The notes: generated by a model from the sequence alone, not told the origin. A DNA stretch of 64,000 bases from Polaribacter sp. KT25b (GCF_900105145.1 NZ_LT629752.1:2142001-2206000); one strand, 5' to 3'; shown: positions 18,944-28,482, counted from the first letter of the stretch. Translations and numbers: made by a program.

Positions 18944-19597
18944 TTATTTTTCTATTAAATCTTTAATAAAATTGGTACTGATTTCTGTGAAATCATTAAA
19001 ATTAAATTGCGCTTCTGTAAGTACATTTTTGTCACCAATACCAATACTTATCATTTTAGCAGCATTGGCTGCTTGTACACCAGCAACTGCATCCTCAAAT
19101 ACCACACAATCATCTGCATGAACACCTAATTGTTTTGCGGCTAATAAAAATACTTCTGGATCTGGCTTTGCCTTTGTAACATGATTACCATCTACAATTG
19201 CATCAAAATAAGGTAACAAACCAACTTTTTCTAAAATAGGTTTTGCATTTTTACTTGCAGATCCTAAAGCAATTGGTATGTTATTTTCTTTTAAAAACTG
19301 TAATACTTTTGGTACATCAGGTAGTATTTCTGATGCATCCATATTTTTTATAAATTCTAAATAATCGACATTTTTGTCAATCATCCATTTATCAAACTCT
19401 TCTTGTGTTGCTTCTCTTTTTCCAATTTCTAATAAAATTTCTAAACAACGTTTTCTACTAACTCCTTTAAAGAGTTCGTTTTGTTCTTCTGTAAATTCGA
19501 AACCTAATTGGTTAGCTAATTTTTTCCAAGCTAAATAATGATATTTGGCGGTGTCTACGATTACACCATCCAAATCAAAAATAAATCCTTTTTTCAT
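18944..19597 (-). CDS. pgmB: Beta-phosphoglucomutase
   Basis: A 217-residue HAD-superfamily protein. It begins with the motif FDLDGVIVDT, giving nucleophile D8 and acid/base D10. GSASKNAKPILEKVGL is HAD motif II, KAKPDPEVFL supplies the motif III lysine, and VVFEDAVAGVQAA is motif IV. The cap domain carries the substrate-loop-like stretch LFKGVSRKRCLEILL. The enzyme converts beta-glucose-1-phosphate to glucose-6-phosphate, the step after GH65 phosphorolysis. The gene abuts the transporter gene with no gap and is one base from the GH65 gene, so the three are surely co-transcribed. Length is standard for PgmB. Confidence 0.92.
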   Translation of the reverse strand: MKKGFIFDLDGVIVDTAKYHYLAWKKLANQLGFEFTEEQNELFKGVSRKRCLEILLEIGKREATQEEFDKWMIDKNVDYLEFIKNMDASEILPDVPKVLQFLKENNIPIALGSASKNAKPILEKVGLLPYFDAIVDGNHVTKAKPDPEVFLLAAKQLGVHADDCVVFEDAVAGVQAANAAKMISIGIGDKNVLTEAQFNFNDFTEISTNFIKDLIEK

Positions 19598-20950
19598 CTA
19601 ATTTGTTTTTATTACATCATCTACATCTTTTACTTTGTAGACTAACGCTGCTGCGATTAAGAAACTAATACCGCTAATAAGTAATGCAAAGATTGCCTGA
19701 TTGTTATAAGCGTATTTTACTAATGGACCACCAATTAAGGCGTTAATAATTTGAGGAATTACAATAAAGAAATTAAAAATCCCCATATAAACTCCCATTT
19801 TTTTAGCGGATATAGAACCTGCTAAAATTGCATAAGGCATAGCTAAAATACTTGCCCAAGCAATACCTACACCAATCATAGAAAGGATTAACCAGTTTTC
19901 GTTTGGCATAATGTAAATTGATAAAAGACCTAAACCACCAATAATTAAGGAAACAGAATGCGTTCTTTTTCTTCCTATTTTCTTAGCGATATATGGTAAT
20001 GCGAATGCATAAAGTGCTGAGACTAAATTGTAGATACCAAAAAGGATACCAACCCAATCTCCTGCATTTTGATAGGTTTTACTGCTACTATCTGTAAAAG
20101 GCAACCCATAAATGTGTTGCGCTATTGCAGGTGTAGCAAAAACCCACATCCCAAAAAGACCAAACCAAGAAAAGAACTGCACCCAACTTAATTGACGCAT
20201 TGTTGTTGGCATTTTTTTGAAATCATCAAAAATATCCATCAAACTAGAGTTTTCTTCTTCGTTTGTAGAAATTGTATCTGAATCTTTATCAAAACTTGCC
20301 AATTCTTCTGGTGAATACTCCTTAGTTGTAAAAATGGTAACTAAAATCGAAATAATTAAAATTACAGCACCAATTACAAAAGACCAAATAAGATTTTGAG
20401 GTACAACACCAGATGAAGTTTCGTTAGAAACGCCAAACCAATTTGTAAGTGCATATGGCAACCAAGAACCAACTACGGCTCCAAAACCAATTAATGCAGT
20501 TTGTACACTAAATCCTAAAGTTCTTTGATCTGTTCTTAAATTATCGCCAACAAGCGCTCTAAAAGGCTCCATAGCAATATTAAAAGAGGCATCCATAATC
20601 ATTAACATTCCTGCACCAACCCATAGAGCTGGTAAAAATGCAATAAACATATCTGCCTGTGGCATTAAAATTAATCCGATAGAAGCTAAAATTGCTCCAA
20701 CTAAAAAGTAAGGTTTTCTTCTTCCAAATTTCCCCCAAGTTTTATCGCTGTAATGCCCGATTATTGGTTGAACAATTAACCCCATTAAAGGTGCTATAAT
20801 CCAGAACCAAGAAAGTTCATGAACATCTGCCCCAAATATTTGTAAGATTCTACTTGCGTTTGCATTTTGAAGGGCAAAGCCCATTTGTATTCCTAGAAAT
20901 CCAAAACTCATATTCCAGATTTGCCAGAAGCTTAATTTACGCTTTTCCAT
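19598..20950 (-). CDS. MFS sugar transporter of the SLC45/GPH type, probable maltose permease
   Basis: A 450-residue inner-membrane protein with about 12 transmembrane segments and a central cytoplasmic loop (around residues 215-240, rich in acidic and Ser residues). The motif PIIGHYSDKTWGKFGRRKPY after the second helix is the conserved inter-helix loop of SLC45 and related sugar-cation symporters. It is the first gene of the leftward operon and lies beside beta-phosphoglucomutase and the GH65 phosphorylase, so uptake of maltose or short maltodextrins from the periplasm is the natural role. A promoter box and a 93-base leader precede it. The transported sugar is inferred from context. Confidence 0.88.
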   Translation of the reverse strand: MEKRKLSFWQIWNMSFGFLGIQMGFALQNANASRILQIFGADVHELSWFWIIAPLMGLIVQPIIGHYSDKTWGKFGRRKPYFLVGAILASIGLILMPQADMFIAFLPALWVGAGMLMIMDASFNIAMEPFRALVGDNLRTDQRTLGFSVQTALIGFGAVVGSWLPYALTNWFGVSNETSSGVVPQNLIWSFVIGAVILIISILVTIFTTKEYSPEELASFDKDSDTISTNEEENSSLMDIFDDFKKMPTTMRQLSWVQFFSWFGLFGMWVFATPAIAQHIYGLPFTDSSSKTYQNAGDWVGILFGIYNLVSALYAFALPYIAKKIGRKRTHSVSLIIGGLGLLSIYIMPNENWLILSMIGVGIAWASILAMPYAILAGSISAKKMGVYMGIFNFFIVIPQIINALIGGPLVKYAYNNQAIFALLISGISFLIAAALVYKVKDVDDVIKTN

Positions 20951-20979
20951 TATCGAATATTATAAAAATTGAATATTGC

Positions 20980-20999
20980 GATAAGTTTTTAGACTTATC
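20980..20999 (-). promoter_or_regulatory. Small hairpin in the leader of the leftward operon
   Basis: GATAAGT (20980-20986) and ACTTATC (20993-20999) are perfect inverted repeats with a six-base spacer. They lie in the untranslated leader between the -7 box at 21051-21058 and the transporter ATG. It may affect RNA stability or be a protein site. The motif TTGATAA recurs nearby (around 21029 and 21076). Confidence 0.3.
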
Positions 21000-21050
21000 A
21001 ATTAATAAATTTTGTGGAATGTAATTTATTGATAAACCTTAATATGACAA

Positions 21051-21058
21051 CAAATATA
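21051..21058 (-). promoter_or_regulatory. -7 promoter box (TATATTTG) of the leftward glucan operon
   Basis: The minus strand reads TATATTTG, an exact TAnnTTTG match. Transcription would start near 21043 and leave a leader of about 93 bases. The -33 region is T-rich but holds no perfect TTTG at 19 bases. Confidence 0.5.
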
Positions 21059-21097
21059 TGTTTTTTCTTATAAATTGATAAAAAGTAACTAAAATAT

Positions 21098-22120
21098 TTA
21101 CGACGACGGTTTCGTAGATTCTCGAATTTTTAAGTCACTAGAAATAACAATTTTTTTAGGGCTATAAGCATCAGATTCGTTTTCAATTCTTTCAATTAAT
21201 AATCCAACTGCTTGTTTACCCATTGTAAAACCATGTTGTGCTACAGTAGAAATAGAAGGAGATGAATATCTAGAAATTTGACCATCTGTAAACCCAATAA
21301 CAGATAGATCTTCTGGCACTTTTAAACCTTTCCTTTTAGCAATTCTCATTGCTTTTGCAGCATAAATCTCATTCACTCCAAACACACCATCTATATCTTG
21401 TTTAAACACTTCTTCTATTTGCTTTAAAATATCTTTCTGCTCATCAACCTCTATAATTAAATTTTCATCAGTTTTAATATAATTCTCTATAAGAGCCTTT
21501 TCATAACCTTGTCTTCTTAATGCACCTACATTAACATGGTTAGGTGTTGTTATTAAAGCAATTTTTTTTCTACCATTTTCTAACAAATGTGTGGTAGCTT
21601 TATAGCCTGCACCAACATCATCTACCACAACTTTATCACATAAAATTTCATCTACTACCCTATCAAACAGCACTAAAGGAATTTCTTCACCTACTAGATC
21701 TAAAAAATGTTTAAAGTCTTTATTTTGCAGGGTTTCATTTGCTATTGAAACAATTAAACCATCAACACTCCCATTCGACAAAACCTTTAACGTTTCTACT
21801 TCTTTTTTGTATGATTCATTAGAGAAACAAACCATAATATGATACCCTTTTTCTACAGCACCTTCCTCTATACCCATAATAACAGTTGAGAAAAAATGAT
21901 GCACTATTTTTGGCAAGATAACACCTATTACTTTTGTTTTTTGAGTTCTTAATTGTAATGCTAAATTGTTGGGTTTATAGTTAAAAAGATCTGCATAAGC
22001 TTGTATTTTTTCTTTAGTTTCTTTACTTATTTCATGACTGTCTTTTAATGCTTTTGATACTGTGGATGTAGATACACCTAATTCTTTTGCTATTGTTTTT
22101 ATAGTAATTTTTTGCTTCAT
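21098..22120 (-). CDS. LacI-family transcriptional regulator of the glucan locus
   Basis: A 340-residue LacI/GalR protein. The N-terminal helix-turn-helix (about residues 6-26, TIKTIAKELGVSTSTVSKAL) and hinge helix are followed by a periplasmic-binding-protein-like sugar domain (VIGVILPKIVHHFFS, SVDGLIVS, SVIGFTDG). It sits between the two arms of the locus and a LacI-type palindrome lies 73 bases upstream of its start, so it is the expected regulator of both arms and perhaps of itself. In related flavobacteria such regulators respond to maltose or related sugars; whether it activates or represses cannot be read from sequence. Its last codons contain a half-copy of the operator. Confidence 0.9.
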   Translation of the reverse strand: MKQKITIKTIAKELGVSTSTVSKALKDSHEISKETKEKIQAYADLFNYKPNNLALQLRTQKTKVIGVILPKIVHHFFSTVIMGIEEGAVEKGYHIMVCFSNESYKKEVETLKVLSNGSVDGLIVSIANETLQNKDFKHFLDLVGEEIPLVLFDRVVDEILCDKVVVDDVGAGYKATTHLLENGRKKIALITTPNHVNVGALRRQGYEKALIENYIKTDENLIIEVDEQKDILKQIEEVFKQDIDGVFGVNEIYAAKAMRIAKRKGLKVPEDLSVIGFTDGQISRYSSPSISTVAQHGFTMGKQAVGLLIERIENESDAYSPKKIVISSDLKIRESTKPSS

Positions 22121-22192
22121 TTTTTGTAAAAAGATAATTTTAGGTGTTAATTTTTACTAATTTAATGATATTTTCTTAAATAAAGTTGTTAA

Positions 22193-22210
22193 CACGAAAC
22201 CGATTTCGTG
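22193..22210. promoter_or_regulatory. Putative LacI-family operator between lacI-type gene and susC
   Basis: CACGAAACCGATTTCGTG is an 18-base palindrome with a central CG and a single mismatched pair (positions 8 and 11). A central CG inside an AT-flanked palindrome is typical of LacI/GalR operators. It lies in the divergent gap, 73 bases from the regulator start and 108 bases before the susC ATG, and stands out as GC-richer than its surroundings. Confidence 0.7.
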
Positions 22211-22317
22211 ACTTTTTATATTCTATATTATCAGGTTTATATTCTATCTTTACTAAGTGGAATGTAAGTTTATTGTTAAGAAAATCAAATTTACAGTTAT
22301 TATTTAACAAATTATAC

Positions 22318-25227
22318 ATGAAAAAAATTAAATTATTGTTAATTGGACTTCTTTTAAGTACATCGTTTACAATGTTTGCACAACAAACAGTAAAAGGTGT
22401 TGTAAAAGAAAAATCGACAGGTACAGCTTTACCTGGGGTTAGTGTAGTAGTAAAAGGTACGGTTAGAGGCTCTCAAACAGACTTTGACGGTATGTTTATT
22501 ATTGAAAAGGTAAAAACTGGTGATATTCTAGTTTTTAAATATCTGGGTTATTCAGATAAAGAAATTGTTATTGGTTCTAATTTTAACTTAACTGTTGAAC
22601 TTGAAGAATCTTTAGAGCAATTAGATGAAATAGTTGTTGTTGGTTATGGTAGTGTTAGAAAAGAAGATTTAACTGGTACTACAGATTTACTAACCAGTAA
22701 AGACTTTAATAAAGGACCTATTGTATCTGCACAATCACTTATTAGTGGTAAAGTAGCGGGTGTAAGTGTAATTGCTGGTTCTGGTGCTCCTGGAGAAGGG
22801 CAATCTATTAATATTCGTGGTACAGGATCTTTATCCTTAACAAGCCAACCATTATATGTTATAGATGGAATTCCATTAGATAATGGAGGAGTTGCAGGTT
22901 CAAGAAACCCATTAAACTTTATAAACCCAAATGATATAGAAACATTTGTAGTTTTAAAAGACGCTTCTTCTACTGCTATTTATGGATCTAGAGCTGCAAA
23001 TGGAGTTGTTTTAATTACCACTAAAAAAGGTAAAGATAAAGAGTTTAAGTTTAATATTAGCTCACAGACTACTGTGTATACTTTAAGGGATAAAGTTGAT
23101 GTTTTATCTGCTAATCAATTTACAAGCTTAATAAATGATATAGGTAGTACTTCACAAATTGCATTATTAGGTAATTCTGATACAGATTGGCAAGATGAAA
23201 TTTACACTACTGCAATTGGTCAAGATCATAATTTTAGTGCAATAGGTAATCTTTACGGAATGCCTATGAGAGCTTCTTTAGGATATTCTGAACATGAAGG
23301 TATTTTAAAAGGTGATAATTTAGCACGTACAACTGGTTCTATTAACTTATCGCCAACTTTATTTGATAAGCATTTAAAAATTGAATTAAATGCAAAAGGG
23401 ATGTATACAGAAAATAAATTTGCTAACAGAGGTGCTATCGGAAGTGCAGTAAGTTTTGATCCAACACAAAATGTGTATGATGCAACCTCTAAATATGGTG
23501 GTTATTTTGCTTGGTTAGATATAAATGGAAACCAAAACAGTTTGGCACCAACAAATCCTGTAGCTTTATTAAACTTAATAGATGATACTGCAGAAATTAG
23601 ACGTTTTGTAGGAAATGCAAAATTTGATTATAAAATACATGGTTTCGAAGATTTTACTGCTACGGTTAACTTAGGTTATGACACTTCTAATAGTCATGGT
23701 AGAACTGTAACATCTAGCTTAATTCCTAAAACAGAAACTGGATTTAATGGTTCACTAACGAGTTATATCCAAAACTCAGACAATAAAGTTTTTGATGCTT
23801 ATTTAACATATCAGAAAACATTTAATGAGGCTCATAATTTAACTGTTGTTGGTGGTCATGCTTATCAATCGTTTGAATACGATAACTACAGTTACGATAG
23901 CGAAGCACAAGAAGATGGAAACACTTATGAATTTATTGATAAATCTAAAAATGTATTATTATCTTATTTTGGAAGAGCAAATTACGATTATAATGGTAAA
24001 TACTATTTAACTGCAACTTTAAGAGCAGATGCTTCTTCTAAATTAAATCCTGATGATCGTTGGGGACTTTTCCCTTCATTTGCAGCCGCTTGGAGCATTC
24101 ACAAAGAAGACTTTATGCAAGATTCTTTCTTTAACGAATTAAAATTACGTGTTGGTTATGGAGAAACTGGAAATATTAATGGTTTAGAAGACTACCTATT
24201 TTTAACGAGATATACTGGTAGTACAGATACAGCTAGTTATCAATTTGGTAATCAATATTATCAAACATACAGACCAGAAGAAATCAATGAAAATTTACGA
24301 TGGGAAGTAGGTAGAACATTAAATATTGGTGTAGACTTTGCTTTTTTAGACAGAAAAATTTCTGGTTCTGTAAATGCATATGTTAAAGAAACAAACGACC
24401 TTATTGCTAGCTCTATTGTAGATCCATTTACAAATTTTGGAAATAGAATTAGAGCAAATATTGGTGACATGGAAAATAGAGGATTAGAGTTTATGATTAA
24501 TGCTACTCCTATAAGAACCGAAAATTTTGAATGGTCTTTAAATTATAATATCTCATTAAATGACAACGAAATCACCAAACTATCTACAGATCAGCCACAA
24601 GGAGGTATATCTACAGGTGTTGGAGGCCAAGTACAAGTTCATAGAGAAGGTGAAACAGCAAATAGTTTTTTAGTTTATCAACAAGTATATGATGCAAATG
24701 GAAAACCTTTAGAAGGCGTTTTTGTTGATAGAAATTCTGATAATATCATTAATGATGATGATAAATACATTGACAATGATCCTTTTGCAGATGTATTAAT
24801 GGGTTTTAACACCAATCTTAATTATAAAAATTGGGATTTATCAATACAAACAAGAGCTAGTTTTGGTAACTATATGTATAATGATATTGCTGCTAGTAAA
24901 GGTATTTTACAGAATGCAACAAATAACAATATTTTATCTAACCTTCATGCAGATTACTACAATAGTGGTTTTACCGTAATTAGCAATGATACTGCTTTAA
25001 GTGATCACTTTGTTCAAGATGCTTCTTTCTTTAAAATAGACAATATATCAATTGGCTATACTTTAGATCAATTAGAAAATACAACGTTTCGTTTCTATGG
25101 ATCTTTACAAAATGTTTTAATAATAACTGATTATGATGGTTTAGATCCAGAAATCAGTTTAGGTATCGATAATAATTTTTACCCAAGACCTAGATCATTT
25201 GTTTTAGGTGTAAACGTTAACTTTTAA
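22318..25227 (+). CDS. SusC-like TonB-dependent outer-membrane transporter
   Basis: A 969-residue SusC/RagA protein. It has a signal peptide (MKKIKLLLIGLLLSTSFTMFAQ), an N-terminal carboxypeptidase-like beta-sandwich (VKGVVKEKSTGTALPGVSV to about residue 95), a TonB-box-like stretch (LDEIVVVGYG), a plug domain (NIRGTGSLSLTSQPLYVIDGIP) and a 22-strand-type barrel ending in VNVNF. It forms the import channel for malto-oligosaccharides with the SusD lid encoded ten bases downstream. The reading frame is open up to 22186, but the added 44 residues lack signal-peptide character and would place the operator inside the gene, so ATG 22318 is chosen. Confidence 0.95.
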   Translation: MKKIKLLLIGLLLSTSFTMFAQQTVKGVVKEKSTGTALPGVSVVVKGTVRGSQTDFDGMFIIEKVKTGDILVFKYLGYSDKEIVIGSNFNLTVELEESLEQLDEIVVVGYGSVRKEDLTGTTDLLTSKDFNKGPIVSAQSLISGKVAGVSVIAGSGAPGEGQSINIRGTGSLSLTSQPLYVIDGIPLDNGGVAGSRNPLNFINPNDIETFVVLKDASSTAIYGSRAANGVVLITTKKGKDKEFKFNISSQTTVYTLRDKVDVLSANQFTSLINDIGSTSQIALLGNSDTDWQDEIYTTAIGQDHNFSAIGNLYGMPMRASLGYSEHEGILKGDNLARTTGSINLSPTLFDKHLKIELNAKGMYTENKFANRGAIGSAVSFDPTQNVYDATSKYGGYFAWLDINGNQNSLAPTNPVALLNLIDDTAEIRRFVGNAKFDYKIHGFEDFTATVNLGYDTSNSHGRTVTSSLIPKTETGFNGSLTSYIQNSDNKVFDAYLTYQKTFNEAHNLTVVGGHAYQSFEYDNYSYDSEAQEDGNTYEFIDKSKNVLLSYFGRANYDYNGKYYLTATLRADASSKLNPDDRWGLFPSFAAAWSIHKEDFMQDSFFNELKLRVGYGETGNINGLEDYLFLTRYTGSTDTASYQFGNQYYQTYRPEEINENLRWEVGRTLNIGVDFAFLDRKISGSVNAYVKETNDLIASSIVDPFTNFGNRIRANIGDMENRGLEFMINATPIRTENFEWSLNYNISLNDNEITKLSTDQPQGGISTGVGGQVQVHREGETANSFLVYQQVYDANGKPLEGVFVDRNSDNIINDDDKYIDNDPFADVLMGFNTNLNYKNWDLSIQTRASFGNYMYNDIAASKGILQNATNNNILSNLHADYYNSGFTVISNDTALSDHFVQDASFFKIDNISIGYTLDQLENTTFRFYGSLQNVLIITDYDGLDPEISLGIDNNFYPRPRSFVLGVNVNF

Positions 25228-25237
25228 ATAAAAAATA

Positions 25238-27133
25238 ATGCAACAGAAATTTAAATATTTAATTGTAATCATGTTATTCTCTTTAGGAGTTATATCATGT
25301 CACGAAGACTTAAATCAATCTCCGATTGATCCAGATAGTTTTACAGAAGAAGATGTGTTTGCTAACGCTACAGATGCTCAAAGTGCATTAGCTAAGTTAT
25401 ATGCAAGTTTAGCTCTAACAGGCCAACAAGGTCCTTCAGGTAATCCAGACTTAGACCCAGAAGATATTGATGAAGGTTTTTCACAATATTCAAGAATGTT
25501 ATTTAACTTAAATGAATTAACAACAGACCATGCAGTTGTTGGTTGGGGAGATGCAGGTTTACCAGATTTACATGGTTTATATTGGTCTGGAAATAATGAT
25601 TTTTCTGAAGCTATGTACTATAGATTAGCACAAGAAGTATCTTTCTGTAATTCATTTATAGACAACGCATCAGCTTTAACAGATACAGAAGTTGCTAGCT
25701 ATATTGCAGAAGCTCGTTTTTTAAGAGCATTTACCTATTACAACTTAATGGATTTATATGGTAGTGTTCCTTTAGTTACTTCTGTTACAACAGATTTACC
25801 AACTCAAGCAACTAGAAAAGAGTTGTTTAACTTTATTGAAACTGAATTATTAGAAATTCAAGATCAACTTAAAGCTAGTGGTGCTAATGAATATGGTAGA
25901 GTAGATAAAGTTGCTGCATGGGCATTATTATCTAAACTATATTTAAATGCAGAAGTTTATACAGGAACTGCTAGATATAATGATGCGGTAACATTTTCTA
26001 ATAATGTAATGACATCTAGCTACTCAATAAATATGATTGATGCTAACGGAAACGGTAGTGCATATGATGAATTATTTTTAGCAGATAATAATACAAATGG
26101 AGCACAAAGTGAATTTATTTTTGCACTAAATTTTGATGGTCTTAGATCTCAAACTTATGGTGGTTCTACATTTTTAGTACATGCTGCTATTGGTGGAAAT
26201 ATGAATCCTACAGATTTTGGTGTAAACGGTGGCTGGGCAGGCTTAAGAACTACAAAAAATTTAGTAAATAAATTTAATGTAGATGTTACTGCTCTTAACA
26301 ACAGCTTAGGAACTGTTTCTGATTGGGGATTAGTAGGAGATGCAACTGTAAATGGATGGAATGGTCCAGATATGGAAATGTATCAAACCGGTACAAATAC
26401 ATATGCATTATATGCAGATCTTAATGGAAGTGAAATAAAATTTAGATTTAATGAAGATTGGGGTAATAATTATGGTGATGACAATAGTGATGGAACTTTA
26501 GAAGCAGGTGGATCAAATATTGCTGTTCCTTCTAATGGTACTTACTTTATTACTTTAGATTTAAACACATTTACTTACACTATGTCTCCTTATACTGGAG
26601 ATAAAAGAGGTATGTTTCATAAAGATGGTCAAACTTTAGAGATTGAAGAAATACCTACTTTCGAAAACGGATATGCAGTTACTAAATTTAAAAATATTGA
26701 TTCTAGTGGTAATCAAGGATCTGATACAGCAGGTGATTTTGTTGATACCGATTTACCTTTAATTAGATTAGCAGAAATTTATTTAAACTATGCAGAAGCA
26801 TCTCTTAGAGGAGGCGGTGGAGATTTAGGTTTAGCTGTTACAAAAATTAATGAATTAAGAGAAAGATCTTACGGAAGTACAGCTGGAAATATAACTAGCG
26901 GAGACTTAACTTTAGAGTTTATTTTAAACGAAAGATCTCGTGAATTATATTGGGAAGGTCAAAGAAGAACAGATTTAATAAGATATAATTATTTTACATC
27001 AGACACTTATTTATGGCCTTTTAAAGGAGACTCTAAAGATGGAGTTGGTGTTCAAAGTTATAGAAACTTATTTCCTTTACCTAATAACATTATAACAACC
27101 AATCCTAATTTAATTCAAAATCCTGGATACTAA
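25238..27133 (+). CDS. SusD-like outer-membrane glycan-binding lipoprotein with an inserted SusE-type domain
   Basis: A RagB/SusD lipoprotein (lipobox C21, VISCHEDLNQ) that caps the SusC channel and binds maltodextrin. The N-terminal SusD region (ARFLRAFTYYNLMDLYGSVPLV) and the C-terminal region (LAEIYLNYAEA, ELYWEGQRRTDLIRYN) are typical. At 631 residues it is about 100 longer than usual. The excess maps to residues 358-452, which read WGLVGDATVNGWNGPD, GSEIKFRFNEDW, GGSNIAVPSNGTYFITLDL. This closely matches each of the three repeats of the SusE protein encoded next. The SusD therefore seems to carry its own extra starch-binding domain. No frame disruption is present and the insertion joins cleanly to SusD sequence on both sides. 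Confidence 0.93.
   Translation: MQQKFKYLIVIMLFSLGVISCHEDLNQSPIDPDSFTEEDVFANATDAQSALAKLYASLALTGQQGPSGNPDLDPEDIDEGFSQYSRMLFNLNELTTDHAVVGWGDAGLPDLHGLYWSGNNDFSEAMYYRLAQEVSFCNSFIDNASALTDTEVASYIAEARFLRAFTYYNLMDLYGSVPLVTSVTTDLPTQATRKELFNFIETELLEIQDQLKASGANEYGRVDKVAAWALLSKLYLNAEVYTGTARYNDAVTFSNNVMTSSYSINMIDANGNGSAYDELFLADNNTNGAQSEFIFALNFDGLRSQTYGGSTFLVHAAIGGNMNPTDFGVNGGWAGLRTTKNLVNKFNVDVTALNNSLGTVSDWGLVGDATVNGWNGPDMEMYQTGTNTYALYADLNGSEIKFRFNEDWGNNYGDDNSDGTLEAGGSNIAVPSNGTYFITLDLNTFTYTMSPYTGDKRGMFHKDGQTLEIEEIPTFENGYAVTKFKNIDSSGNQGSDTAGDFVDTDLPLIRLAEIYLNYAEASLRGGGGDLGLAVTKINELRERSYGSTAGNITSGDLTLEFILNERSRELYWEGQRRTDLIRYNYFTSDTYLWPFKGDSKDGVGVQSYRNLFPLPNNIITTNPNLIQNPGY
26309..26593 (+). other. SusE-type carbohydrate-binding domain embedded in SusD
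   Basis: This segment encodes residues 358-452 of SusD. It shares the order of motifs with the SusE repeats: W-G-x-V-G, then NGWNGPD for NDWGATPD, then EIKFR, NxxW, GDD, DGTL, GGSNIA and a closing beta-hairpin. The match is by eye at protein level. Confidence 0.8.
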
Positions 27134-27144
27134 TAAATAAAGAC

Positions 27145-28464
27145 ATGAAAAAAATAATAAATTCATTATTCGCTCTAATTATTGTAGCAATTGGTTTTAC
27201 CAGTTGTGAGGATATTAGTGACAGAGTAATAGTAAACTCAGATGTAGAAGCTACAACAGAGCTTATAATTCTAGAAACTACACCTATTGTACTTTTAGAA
27301 GAAAATCAAGATGAAATAGCTTTAAATACAAATTGGGCAGAACCAGACTTTGGGTTTGATGCTGCACCAACTTACAAATTACTTATAGATTTAGCTACAG
27401 GAGATTTTAGTAATGCTGTAACAATTGATGTTGGAGACAATTTAGAAAAATCTTTTAAAACTTTACAATTAAATTCAATTGCGCTTGGTTTAGGTGCAGA
27501 GGCAGATATGCCTTCAGATTTAATGATAAAATTACAAGGTATTGTTGGTGGTAAATTGTTAATTAATTCTAGCTCAAAAACTGTAAACATAACTCCATAT
27601 TCTAGTATTTTAGATTTATCTACTACCTGGGGAGTTGTTGGTTCTGCAGCAAATGATTGGGGTGCAACTCCAGACTTACCATTCTTTACAACTAGTACTG
27701 CAGGTATTTTAGTTGCTTATGTTACTTTAACTGATGGTGAAATAAAATTTAGAGAAAACAATGAATGGACCAACGATTTTGGAGATAATGGAGCAGACGG
27801 TACTTTAGATACTGGTGGAAGTAATATTGCTGTAAGTGCAGGTTCTTATAAAATAACAATGAACCTAAATACAAATACTTACAAAATAGAAGAATTTACT
27901 TTAGGTATTGTGGGTTCTGCATATAATGATTGGGGAGTAACTCCAGATTTCGCGCTTACTTATGATTCTTATTCAGATCAGTTTAGAGGTATCGTTAAGT
28001 TACTAGATGGAGAAATGAAACTAAGAATGAATAATGACTGGGGAACAGCTTATGGAGCTGGTGCTGATGGCTTTTTAGACACAGCAGGTGGTAACATTGC
28101 AACAACGGCTGGTAGATATATTATTACAGTAAATTTAAATGATTTATCTTATTCTTTAGAGCCTATTGATCATATTTGGGGACTTGTAGGTTCTGCATAC
28201 AATGATTGGGGAGCAACTCCAGATGCTTTATTTACTAGAGATTGGTCTCAACCAAATGATGATATTTGGGTTTTAAATAATGTTACACTTTTAGATGGTG
28301 AGTATAAATTTAGATCAAATGAAGCTTGGACTTTAAGCTATGGTGATGATGGTGTAGATGGAACTTTAGAAGACGGAGGAGCAAACATACCAGCAACTGC
28401 TGGAACATATTCTTTTGTTTTAGATTTTTCAAATCCTGATAACCCAACATATACAATAAACTAA
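27145..28464 (+). CDS. SusE-like outer-membrane starch-binding lipoprotein with three tandem domains
   Basis: A 439-residue lipoprotein (lipobox C21 followed by acidic EDISD, which fits a surface-export signal in Bacteroidota). The N-terminal part (about 35-155) resembles the SusE Ig-like domain. Three tandem binding domains follow at about 161-249, 253-339 and 344-439, each opening with VGSAxNDWGxTPD and containing (E)xKxR, DGxLxxxGxNI and a final beta-hairpin. The conserved aromatic and charged positions resemble the starch-binding faces of SusE and SusF. It is expected to hold maltodextrin at the cell surface near SusCD. It follows susD by 11 bases and is followed by a perfect palindrome. 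Confidence 0.88.
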   Translation: MKKIINSLFALIIVAIGFTSCEDISDRVIVNSDVEATTELIILETTPIVLLEENQDEIALNTNWAEPDFGFDAAPTYKLLIDLATGDFSNAVTIDVGDNLEKSFKTLQLNSIALGLGAEADMPSDLMIKLQGIVGGKLLINSSSKTVNITPYSSILDLSTTWGVVGSAANDWGATPDLPFFTTSTAGILVAYVTLTDGEIKFRENNEWTNDFGDNGADGTLDTGGSNIAVSAGSYKITMNLNTNTYKIEEFTLGIVGSAYNDWGVTPDFALTYDSYSDQFRGIVKLLDGEMKLRMNNDWGTAYGAGADGFLDTAGGNIATTAGRYIITVNLNDLSYSLEPIDHIWGLVGSAYNDWGATPDALFTRDWSQPNDDIWVLNNVTLLDGEYKFRSNEAWTLSYGDDGVDGTLEDGGANIPATAGTYSFVLDFSNPDNPTYTIN

Positions 28465-28482
28465 ATTTTGTATAACCTTTTC

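Noticed and set aside
22245..22252. TATCTTTA as a -7 box for susC
   Set aside because: One mismatch to TAnnTTTG and no -33 element at the right distance; kept only as a possibility.
22186..22317. Upstream extension of the SusC frame (44 extra residues)
   Set aside because: No signal-peptide character, it would include the operator, and a typical signal peptide starts at 22318.
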